Positions 52,577-62,790 of a stretch of 64,000 nucleotides of DNA are shown here, piece by piece (position 1 is the first letter of the stretch; each line of letters opens with the position of its first letter). Source of the DNA: Gracilaria gracilis (Eukaryota; Rhodophyta; Florideophyceae; Gracilariales; Gracilariaceae). The notes below the pieces were generated by a model that saw only the letters and a list, made by a program, of their open reading frames with translations, was not told where the DNA came from and made no database searches. Position numbers and translations under genes: made by a program. The stretch covers positions 186,001-250,000 of the forward strand of contig JARGSG010000198.1 of assembly GCA_030374805.1 (NCBI GenBank), read 5' to 3'.

Positions 52577-54655
52577 ATGGTTTCTGGCAAGCGAGCGAGC
52601 CCCTCGAAGGCTCGCTCAGTTGGTTCAGAATTGCCCCCGCGTCCGCGGTCTGTTCCCGAGCCTCCGTCTGGAGCGGAGAAGAAACCCGGAAACCGGAAGC
52701 AATCTATAAAGTCGTCTGACTCCCCAGTGGCTGGACCCTCATCTGCTCCTTTGGAGGGTTCCACTCCCGCTGCTGCGGTGAAGGACGCGCTCGTCGTCGA
52801 GCTGGAGACTCAAGTGCGCACACTTGAGGCCCAGACGGGAGTCATGAGAAGCTCTCATGCTGCCCTCGCGACTGAAGTCGATACACTTCGTATGAAGGTA
52901 GACGCTGCCCTCATCGGAGGTGTATCTGACGATCTACGTATATTACGGAAAGATGTCAACACTCTCTTAGAGGTTTTTCAAGGTTACCCCGGTTTTACCG
53001 AGGAGGTCAACACGAAGATATTTCGGATTCTGGGCCGTCTTGAGACGTTGGAAGCTACTATCCGTGCTGACAACGGCGCTTTTGACACACCCGCGGTGGA
53101 CTCTCATCGCGCCAGAAACCGGAAATCCGGGAAGAATCGCTCTAAGAAGAGGTTAGTCGACGAGTATGATTCGGATTCGTCCAGGTCTTCTGGTATCTCA
53201 AACCGCTCTGCGGGTTCTTCTTCGTCGGACTCATCAAATGATGGTGAACGTCGTGGTCGCACTGCGCGCTCTCGTCGTTCTAGTTCCACCTCCGGTGTTG
53301 TTCGCACCCGTGAGAAGGGGAGGAAGCACTCAGGTTTGAGGGAGCTGAAGCCTACTAATCCCTTGTACAAAAGGTTGTTGTCTTACCGGTACTACCGTTT
53401 GGAAGATTCCAGTCTGGACCGTACGCCCCGTGGGACGGGAAAGATCAAGGACTGCATCAAGCGCATGTCCTTGACGTTTCGTAACCAGTTCTTTACTGGG
53501 GAGGATCCCATCTTGGTGTTGGATTTTCTTTCACGCTTTGTCGCGGAAGCTGACATCCTCGGCATGAGTGAAGGGCAAGCTTATGTCGCATTACCGTATT
53601 TTCTACGTGGACTCGCTGAAGACCAATTCAACTCTGTAAGAGGTTCATCTCGAGCCTCCGAAGGAGGGGTTACCTGCTGGCCTGAGGCCGTGCAGTATCT
53701 ACTTCGCTCGTACGCGACTGGTACCTCTATTGAGGAAGCAATCACCACGTTGCGGGAAACGAAGCAACGCCCGAAGGAATCGGAAACCGAGTTTTCAGTC
53801 CGACTGAACAAGGCTTTCCACCCTTGTGGCAATGTTTGTTCCGCTAATGAGCGTTGTACACTGTTTATCAACGGATTGAATTCGGCTATTCGCACGCTAG
53901 TCTCCCAGCGACGGGAAGACAAGCGGAAGACCACTTATCTCGAGTTGGTTCAATACGCGAAAGCGGAAGGAGACGCACTGCGTGCACGCTCCGGACACCG
54001 GGGTTCATCCAGGGCGCTTCACCTCGAAGGGGCGCCCTCATCGATCTCACTGCTACCGCAGGATTTTTTTGGCCACGAAGTGGATAATTTGCATCTGGCA
54101 CAGGTGAACCTGGATTCTATTCCGACTACGGAGTTGCCTTCAACTACTGAAGCCTCGTCGATGACGGATGATCCGCTGCTTTACGCAGATCGCCACCGCG
54201 TTCGCGGACCGCAAGTACCCTATTCAGGGAGTCGTTACCAGCAACCTGGCTGGGTAGACCCGCGGACGGTGAGAGCAAAGGACCCACGAAGTGCCGGAAG
54301 ACCCCGGTTGATTTGTTTTCTATGCTAAGAACACGGGCATGTGGCACCGGATTGCCACCTCACCATGAGGGATATGCCCACGGTCGTGGTGAATTTCGAA
54401 GCTCTGACCCCAGAAGAACAGGCGTCAGTGCCGATAACCGCGTATTTGCGTGCGAAGACAGACTTTCCGAAACGGATTTCTCCCGCAGATATCGCTGCGT
54501 TGCGACACTCTGGTTCTTCCCAGGTCAATGCTTCACCGGCTCAAGCCGTGGCGGCAACCGCTGCTGCGGGTAGTTCTGTTCCACAGGAGTCTGTGGAGAT
54601 CCCTACCGCGCAGGACGCCGTTCCCGTTAGAACGGATGATACTCAGTTAAACTGA
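52577..54655 (+). pseudogene. Gag of Gyp-B with a stop inside the zinc knuckle
   Basis: ATG 52577. The frame runs to TGA at 54653 but has TAA at 54326-54328. N-terminal part: basic and Ser/Pro-rich, then a coiled coil (about residues 72-130). An Arg/Ser-rich stretch follows (about 175-250), then the conserved capsid-like core (FTGEDPILVLDFLSRFVAEA, LPYFLRGLAEDQF). The C-terminal CCHC zinc knuckle CFLC-x-EHGHVAPDC is split by the TAA right after its second Cys. The nonsense codon is a one-base change from a sense codon such as CAA or AAA. The frame ends at a likely frameshift signal. Confidence 0.85.
54646..54652 (+). promoter_or_regulatory. Probable -1 ribosomal frameshift heptamer GTTAAAC
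   Basis: G TTA AAC directly precedes the gag stop TGA in the gag frame; the -1 frame is open through this point into protease and RT. GUUAAAC is a known slippery sequence of arteriviruses. Confidence 0.6.
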
Positions 54656-57600
54656 GTACGGGAGTCTCCAATGGAGAGGCGCCCCAGTCGAGGTCTACGG
54701 CGCCCGAGGCGTCACCGCCTCGCTCCCAGGTCAAAATCCCCTCGAGGAAGCCGACCGTCCTAGACGTGGACTCTACCACCGTTGGTGTAATGCGTCGCCC
54801 GTGGATACGGTTCAGGAACAACCGGATCCCGGATCGAGTCATGGTAATGGCCAAGCGAAACTACAAGGTATTCGCTGACCTTGGCCTTTCTACCCAGTAT
54901 ATGGTGCGTCATTTGTCTATCCTGGATACAGGCGCTGGTCCCAATTTTATTGTGGAGTCGCTCTTACCGCCGGAAATCCGTTGTCGAGTTCGTCAAGGAC
55001 CCGTCATGGACGTGGCAGATGCAAATAATAACCCGTTGAGTACGGCTGGAATGGTTTCCCTGATCGTCAGGATTGGCAACTGCATTGAGCAGGTTGAATT
55101 CATCGTCTGCAAGACGCTTGCTGCCCCTGTCATCTTAGGGTGTGACTTCTGTGACAGATATGTCGAGTCAATCAGACCGCGTGCGCGTGAAGTGGAAATG
55201 GAAGATGGTTCGGTTGTACCGATTGTTCGTCGTTCTTTGAGGAGAACCTCAGCTAACCTGGTACCGCTACCTACTCCTTTACAGGATTCTAACCCTCCAA
55301 AGGAGTCTCCGAAACTCCGTGTTGCACGTGCTATTTCTATTCCGCCAGAATCCCAGGTATGGGTTGATGTTACTGCTGCTCCGCGTGGTTTGCGGGTTGT
55401 TCAACCATCTACCTCGTTATACGAGAAATATAAGCTCGCATTAGCGAATGGCGTTGTGCAGATCTCGAATGGTCTCCCCTTTCGGGTTTTGTTAGCCAAC
55501 TTTGGCAAGAAGTCCCAGTTTCTGGTGAAGAACCAAGTTATTGGTACTGTCCTACCGCACCCTACGGCGCTTATCCCTGCTAAGGTGACTGCCGCCGAGA
55601 TGCTCGGGATTGTCGAAGAAACCGCTGATGCGTCTCACTCTCAGGAGGGGGAGGGGTATTCGTCGCGTGCGCAAGCGTCGAACCCGTCTCAGACGGTTAA
55701 CAACACGGGAGACCCGGAAAAGAAGACCGTGCCTACGAGTTATGACAGGATTGACACTATTAAGGAGTTAGAAGAATTGAATCTCGGTCATGTACCGGAT
55801 TCACACCGCGAGAAGTTGCGTGATATGTTGCGCGAATTTACACCAATGTGGGATGGTTCCCTCGGAGAGGTTACAGCTACGGAACACCGGATTGATCTGT
55901 TGCCAGACGTTAAGCCTATTGCTCAACACCCTTACAGGGCAGGTCCGAAAGCTCGGGAGGAAGAACAGTTTCAAATCAACAAGATGCTCCGAGCCGGAGT
56001 TATAGAACCGGCACAGTCGCCGTGGGCATCTCCAGTTGTACTGGCTCCGAAACCCGATGGGTCCTGGCGTTTTTGTATCGAATATCGTCGCCTCAATGAT
56101 GTTACCGTCAAAGACGTGTATCCCATACCTCGTATGGACGAGTACATTGACTCGCTTGGCGATGCAACCGTCTTCTCCACTTTGGATGCGAATTGGGGGT
56201 ACTGGCAAGTACCCGTGCGACCGGAAGACCGTGATAAGACTGCGTTTACCTGTCATTTAGGGCTGTACCGCTTTAAGCGTATGCCTTTTGGACTTACGAA
56301 CGCTCCCGCTACTTTTCAGCGTGCTTTGGATATCCTCCTTGACCGTTTCAAATGGCGGAGTTGCCTCGTCTATCTCGACGATATCATCGTCTTCTCCAAT
56401 AATTTGGATGACCATTTGGATCACGTTCGTGAGATAATCACAACACTGCGTGACGCAGGAGTAACACTCAAGCTGAGGAAATGTGAATTCTTTACTGACT
56501 CGGTCAAGTATTTTGGACACGTAATCCGTCCGGGACGGCTACTGATCGAGCAGGCTCGCGTGAAGTCACTCAAGGAGGCTAAACTACCTACGACTCAGAC
56601 TGAGCTGCGTTCCTTCCTAGGATTATGCAACGTCTATCGACGGTTTATTCTTCGCTTCGCGAAGATCGCGGGACCACTCAACGAGCTCCTGAAGAAGAGA
56701 CAACCACCAAAACTGGGCCCCCTTGCTCCCACGCAAGTGGAAGCATTCAACTCTCTTATAGAGGCAGTTACAACAGCACCCGTGCTGTCATTACCGAAGA
56801 ACGGGTTGCCATTTACCGTGGATACGGATGCGAGCGACTACCAGATCGGCTGTGCACTGTTTCAGACTACACCCGACGGGGAACGCCGACCAATTGGATT
56901 TTGGTCCTCGCACGCTCAACGTTCATGAACGGAACTATTCGGTATCCGAAAAGGAGTGTCTCGCCATGGTATGGGCTTCACAGACGTTAAGACCATATCT
57001 TATGGGTGTGCATTTTACCGTTAACACGGATCATTCCGCGTTACGCTGGTTAATGTCAATCACGGAACCTTCCGGGCGTTTAATGCGCTGGCGTCTTCGG
57101 CTAGCCGAGTTTGATTATGAAGTCACCTACAAGAAGGGAAGTCTCAACGCCGCAAGCGGATGCTCTTTCACGTTTGGGAACGGAAGGCGAAGCGTTACGC
57201 GTCGACGACGATGATGAAGATATCCACTGTTTCCTCATGGAGGAGGGTGAAGAAGACTACGAACTGATTTCGGACGACATCTGTGATGACTTACTCGTCG
57301 CAGATGGTGAAGACCCGGAACCCGGTGCGTTTGTCCCAATCACTCCTGAGGAGATGATCAGAGAACAGCAGGGAGACCCGTTCTGTACGAGGATACGCGC
57401 CCAAATTAATGGCGGTGCGAACATCCCTTTTGGGGTTAACACTCAGGGTTACCTCGTTAGAGTGGTTCGTTCATCCCCACAGATCGTGGTTCCTCACTCC
57501 TTGCAGTCCAGGGTTCTTCACCTATCACACTTTTTCTAAGGTTGCTTCCCATCCTGGGGCTAGAAGGCTGTACACGACACTACGTCGGGATTTCTACTGG

Positions 57601-60150
57601 CCCGCGTTAGCGTTGGATTGCTATACCACCGTCAAGGCGTGTACGCACTGTGCTCGTGAACGAGTTAAATTACGTCGCCATGCGAAGAAGCTAACTCTGT
57701 TCCCCGCACGACCGCCTCTTGAGTTTGTTGCCATCGATATACTCGGTGAGGTTTTAAGGACATCCCGAGGTAATCGGTTTCTACTCGTCATTACGGACAG
57801 ATTCTCGAAGTTAGTCCGGACAATTCCGTTGAGGAAGATTACATCGCGCACTGTTGCGGAAGCTTTCGTTAAGCATTGGGTCCTAGTCTACGGTCCCCCG
57901 GTTAATCTCCTTTCGGATAATGGTCCGCAATTTACTGCGCGTTTCTTCCAGGACGTCTGTCGGATACTCGACGTGAAGAATCTCTTCACGACGACGTATC
58001 ATCCCCAATGTAATGGGCAAGTCGAGCGGTTTAATCGAACGCTGCTCTCCGCATTGCGGGCTTATACTGTTGAACATCCAAAGACTTGGGATCTCTACAC
58101 GGATACCGTGACGTACGCGTACAATACGCAAGTTCACAGAGTTACTGGTTTATCTCCTTTCGAGCTTGTGCTGTCGCGAACGCCCCCGCCAGTTGCGGTT
58201 GAACCTCAGCCAAAGCTGGATACGTTCCCGTCGACTGTTGATCACTACCTGCGTTGGAAGCAGTGGCTTTCATTTATGGTACCTGTTGCCAGGTCGGCAA
58301 TGGCTAAAGCACAACACGCTTATAAGCGGAACTTTGATGCCCGTATTCGGAGACCACTTCCACCGCTGGAACCGGGACAAACCGCCTTTGTAAGGAAAGA
58401 ATATTACAATCCTGAAAAGGAGAGGCGACACAAGCTTTCTCCCATCGCTGATGGTCCGTTCCGCGTTATTAGCGTGAATAAGGACACAGTTGTACTGGAA
58501 GTTGGTGGCGCTCATGAGCGTTTTTCTCGAGATCGAGTTGTACAAGGACCTACCCGTCATACGGAAGTTGTTTTGGATACTCAGCAGGAGGCTGGACAGG
58601 CGAAGAACCGATCGCTTCAGTCTACAGAAGCTACACCACATGTGGGACTTCGTCACCCATCGAGGGGATTGTCGGAGTTACCGATGTTATCGTCGCGAAC
58701 CGAATCTTCGGATTCTACACCGCTTGTGAAGTCGCGCTTCACAGCGTCTATCGAACCGTCAACTGACGTGATGACTGCTCCCCGTATCGCTCCACCTCAG
58801 GAGGGGGAGGGGAATTCACGCGTTGTTGCGGAAGAACAGGAATCACCGGTGTCGCAACCGTCGCAGACATCCCGTGATTCACGGAGAGAAGAATTGGAGA
58901 CTGAGTTGTCTCAGGACACCGTCGAGGACGTGATTGCTAAGGATACCACTGTTAGTGGACAGGCAAACCCGCTACAGCGTGCTGATATTGCCAAGGGCGC
59001 GCAACGCTCTACAGCGGATCGCAGCCCTATCAGCAAGGGACACGCGCAATCTACGAACTCCCGTACTGTCCAGGATACTGGAATTGCTCACCCGCACGGG
59101 TAATCGCCGCATGATCAACCTCCTGTTGTCGAGGAGACACAGGAGGGACCACCTGATCGCGCTCGCGAAAGTTCCTCGGCACCGCCGGAAGTCGACGCTG
59201 ATCACCCGATTTCTCGGAAGAGCACGGCTACAGCACCGCTGGATACTGCTACACGGAGTATTCCGGACGCGCGCAAGCCGTAAACCGTCGCTGACGTTCG
59301 TCGCGCACCGTCTACGCAGGCGCGAAGTAAGAAAATCACGGCAGATCCCGGTATCGCAAGACCTGTTAGTCAGGAAAGAGAGAAGACGCTCGCAGAAGCG
59401 AAGTTAGAGCACCCCGGAACGGGTACGGAGGACGCACCACCGCATCCATCCGTGGGGAAGTCGTTAAGCGCTCGTCATGACGTTTTGAACCGTCATGACA
59501 GTGCACGCACCGTTGGAGATACGGAATACCGCCCTGATTTAGGGAAAATACAAGCTGCCAGTGCAGGAGTGCGCGCGCGCCACACGTCGCGTGGCACACG
59601 CCGTGCACCACACAGTGGGCCTACACTGTCGACCGGCAGCGCCGTAGCCACGAACCGTCGCACGGAGTCACGTGAACCGGCACGTGCCGTGGTAGGTAAT
59701 CCGCCTTCCCGTCCGAAACCACCGTCAACACGGGAAACTACTCGTAATCGAGACGTTGAGGAGACCGTCGAAACCGAAGAACTGCTCGAGAACTCCCGGA
59801 ATCCGGTAAGGAAGACTCAGCAGAGGACGACAGAACCGCCGAAGGCGTCAGAGGCACACAGCAACGCAGCTGGTATCCCTATTACAGTACCGCTACGAAG
59901 CGTGGACGACCCTTCTAAAGGTGGTGAAGAACGTGAAGTTTACTCGAAAGAGTTCGTGGTCGACCACATCGTGGGACACAGTTGGCACCCGAAGGGGTAT
60001 AGGCGGTACCAGGTGCGCTGGTATGGCTATCCGCCATCAGCAGACACGGATGAACCGGTTGAGCACCTGCCACGATCGAAAATCGTGCAGTATCACCGCC
60101 GTACTAACACGGATGTTCCGGCTAACCTACACCGCGCCCTAGTGGGGTAG
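54646..60150 (+). pseudogene. Pol of Gyp-B (protease, RT, RNase H, integrase, chromodomain), broken
   Basis: Protease LDTGAGPNF near 54928. RT: STLDANWGYWQV and VYLDDIIVF near 56370. RNase H: FTVDTDASDY near 56815. Integrase: HHCC zinc region ending CTHC near 57640, catalytic FVAIDILGE, LLSDNGPQF and NGQVERFNRTL. Chromodomain near 59955-60100: VDHIVGHSWHP...YQVRWYGY. Breaks: a single-base insertion near 56910 (in RNase H), one near 57155 (before ADALSRL), one in the T run at 57531-57536, and in-frame TAA at 59101 and 59281. A Thr/Arg/Pro-rich linker joins integrase and chromodomain. The element is unlikely to be autonomous as read. Confidence 0.87.
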
Positions 60151-60455
60151 ACCGCCACCGTCTGTGACGGAACGTTCTCTCGTGTCCGGCGTAGCCGTGT
60201 CAACGACAACGAACCTCACTCGAGGAAGCGTAACGACCTCCAGCGGAGTACAGTGCCGGAGTTACTTCGTGAAGGCACCCTCTAAACGAGGAGAGTTGAA
60301 GAATAAGCTAAGCTGCCCTCAGGAAGAGGAGAAGAAGAAAGAAGACTCTACGAAGAGGAATTGAAGCTCAGAAGAGAATTTGAAGCACTCATGAAGAGGA
60401 ATGAAGACTCTATGAAGAGGAAGAAGAACTCTAAGACAGAGGAAAGTGCACTCAA
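60151..60455 (+). repeat. Purine-rich degenerate repeats after pol
   Basis: From about 60300 the plus strand is a loose repeat of GAAGACTCTATGAAGAGGAA-like units. No ORF of interest on this strand. Confidence 0.55.
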
Positions 60456-60818
60456 TCATGAGGAAGATTTGAAGACCCCGTGAGGGTGTAACCAAGGAGC
60501 CCGTACGAACGGTAATGGATTCGACCGTGGATCCACGTCTTCTAACTCGTCATACGAGGCCCACGCACCGACAGTCGGGTTAAGCACCGGCGCTGCCGGA
60601 GGTATTGCCGCAATGCCGTTGCCCACTTGATTGGGGAAGATGTACGGAGCCGGTTGTGCACCCGTTTGGGGAAGAGGCGCCGTATGGAAGCCGGGATTCA
60701 TCACCGATGAGGGGTTGGAGGACGACGGCTGGCCCGGTTGAGGATGACCAAAGCCCCCGAAATAGGGTTGGGGAGGCCCGCCAGGCGGTTGGTTGTTGCC
60801 CTGATTGGGAGTACTCAT
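60456..60818 (-). CDS. Antisense Pro/Gly/Asn-rich ORF in the 3' region of Gyp-B (120 aa)
   Basis: ATG 60818 (MSTPNQGNNQPPGG). The frame is open to 61016 upstream, so a longer form is possible. The product is disordered in look: Pro, Gly, Gln and Asn rich with aromatic residues (PQPYFGGFGHPQPG), ending in WASYDELEDVDPRSN. It lies between pol and the 3' LTR on the opposite strand, where some plant LTR elements carry antisense ORFs. Whether it is expressed is not known. Confidence 0.4.
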   Translation of the reverse strand: MSTPNQGNNQPPGGPPQPYFGGFGHPQPGQPSSSNPSSVMNPGFHTAPLPQTGAQPAPYIFPNQVGNGIAAIPPAAPVLNPTVGAWASYDELEDVDPRSNPLPFVRAPWLHPHGVFKSSS

Positions 60819-61040
60819 CGCTGTTGTAGCGCAAGGAAAGGAAGCCGAAGTGTTCGGAACAGAAGGAGCAAGAAAAAGCCGAGGAATCGGAGGCGATACC
60901 GCTGCAGAGCGTGTAGAAGTTGGTGATTCGCTTGGGTCGCGTGGCGAAGCGACAGGAGAAGGAGAAGGACCCGCTATCGGGGAGGTACTTATACACTCCG
61001 AAGGAGAAAGATGCACGCGCTCGCGGGTCGTCGTCGCGCC

Positions 61041-61054
61041 TCAGGAGGGGGAGA
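61041..61054 (+). promoter_or_regulatory. Polypurine tract of Gyp-B
   Basis: CAGGAGGGGGAGA directly precedes the 3' LTR. The same tract occurs inside the coding part at 55641 and 58797. Confidence 0.8.
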
Positions 61055-61854
61055 TGTAGTGCAACGCTATTGCGGATGAAGCTTCGCTATTGCGATTCAT
61101 AGACAAGGGGGTGCTCTCTAAGGAGGTGGTGATGAATGCCGTGCGTGGCACACCCCATTCTTGGGTAGATTCGTACAACATATAGGATAGTTGTGAGGTG
61201 CACAGCATTGCTGGTCAGTCACACACGTGTGGGGAGTTTGCACCCATTGTTGGGGATTCTAGATATTAATATTGGATATTTAGTTACCACTGACAGTGGG
61301 CGGCTACACTACATAGTCGGTTGAGCTCAACCCAACTTTGGAGAAGTAAACGACTCAACCGAGTGTTCGGCTCTGATGTTTCACCCTTGGTGAGCAATAT
61401 CCTCCTCGCGGAGAGTTGCCACTACTGTGTAGGTACCATCATCCGCCTCGCGGCATCTACAGCACCCTTACCGCATTCCGCGTGTTATTCTGTGTGTTTC
61501 CTTTATTTGTTTTCGCACTGTTTATACAGGTATCGCTACACTGCATACCGGTGTTGACCGTTCTTTGTTTCGCCCACTCGCGTGGTTCGCTACCGCTCTC
61601 CGCGTCTCGTGCCACTCTCGTGTGTGTGTTGGTTGTCCCGTCTGTGACGTCATCCCCGACTCTGTCGTGTTCCCCACCACTGTGCGGCTTCTTTGCCTTT
61701 ACCGCTCTCTACGCGTGTCGTGACGGTGATCCCCGGTCTTACACCCGGCTAGCGCGATCACCCTGAGAGGGGCTCTATTGCTGTGACTACCTCAGTTGAG
61801 GGAAGGCTTGAACACCCTTTGTGTGTCTTCTTCCTCCGCAGGGGTTGCACCACA
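61055..61854 (+). repeat. 3' LTR of Gyp-B
   Basis: 800 bp; GAACT follows. Confidence 0.93.
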
Positions 61855-61859
61855 GAACT

Positions 61860-62636
61860 TCCTACTATTATGAAGTCTATTTGCCTATTTGGCCCGGATT
61901 AGGGATCCGCCTATGAAGGGTAGGATTGGCGCGACACGTGTGTGCCCGCGCCCGATTACCGGATGCGCCGTTGCAAGTGTGCCACGGAGGTACACATGGG
62001 TAGTGTTGGCCGGCGTGCCGGGTACTTAGATATTTTAGTGATATTTGTCAGCCGTATATAAGTGGCGGCACTTGCCGCCACTGTACGGGGAAGTAAACCT
62101 CAACGAGGCCTTGGCTCTAGCTTGAGTTCCGCTTGCGCACGGTCTTTCGCCCCATTCCCGGGAATACCGCCGCTTATCCGGACAAGTTATCCACCTCCGT
62201 CACCGAGAAGCACCGATCCGTCGTTACGGCCTCTTATTGATCATTCTTCCATACACTCTTTCTGTTTTCTCGTCTTACGGCTTTGTTACACTTCGCCCTG
62301 TTGTACAGGTTTGCCCCTTTTTGTCTCGGGATTATTCCCAGCTCTCACGAGTCTGTACTCCGCAGTGCGGCTCATTTTGCTACCTTCTATCTCGTCCCTT
62401 TTGCTACGGGATACGCCACACCCAGTTAAATCCATCCTGTTGGCAACCCGATTGCACCCCCAACCTCCGTCTGTAAGTCAGGAAGAGGCTGCCTGGAGTT
62501 ACGCCCGGCACGTGTCGGCCTCATTGGAGGGTTCTGCCACTGCTCTGCCCCAATAGGGAGCAAGGCTGAACACCTTGGGTGCGTAGCCGCTGGCGCGGTT
62601 TGTGTTCTTTCCTTCCGTTCCCGGCTTTGCCCCACA
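61860..62636 (+). repeat. 5' LTR of Gyp-C, main part
   Basis: Continues from the 37-bp piece 51306-51342. It contains TATATAAG near 62053, ends CCCACA and is followed after two bases by TGGTCTCCCGACC, as in Gyp-B. Confidence 0.7.
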
Positions 62637-62638
62637 AG

Positions 62639-62651
62639 TGGTCTCCCGACC
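62639..62651 (+). promoter_or_regulatory. Primer-binding site of Gyp-C
   Basis: TGGTCTCCCGACC, same site and same two-base offset as in Gyp-B. Confidence 0.75.
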
Positions 62652-62790
62652 TAGAAAAGGCTTTCTGGCCAACTTTTGTTGTAGTGGAAACTGGTGCTGT
62701 ATCCCTCTGCGTGGGGAGAATCCACTTTGCGTTATTGCTGGAAGCGGTAATCGTTCGTTTAAAACTCCCGATTGCTTCGGCGGACAATGG

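Larger units (their letters stand above)
51343..61854 (+). mobile_element. Ty3/gypsy chromovirus-like element Gyp-B (10,512 bp)
   Basis: LTRs at 51343-52141 (799 bp) and 61055-61854 (800 bp) start TGTAGTG and end CACCACA. I see two differences between them (one substitution, one 1-bp indel). The target duplication is GAACT (51338-51342, 61855-61859). Primer-binding site, gag, pol with chromodomain, an antisense ORF and a polypurine tract lie between. Confidence 0.94.

Noticed and set aside
3650-59283. In-frame TAA and TAG codons in several genes as a sign that stop codons are read as Gln
   Set aside because: The peroxidase ends in TAA and the 46333 membrane gene in TAG at natural ends; Gyp-A is open and also ends in TAA. 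The internal stops occur only in transposon-related genes.
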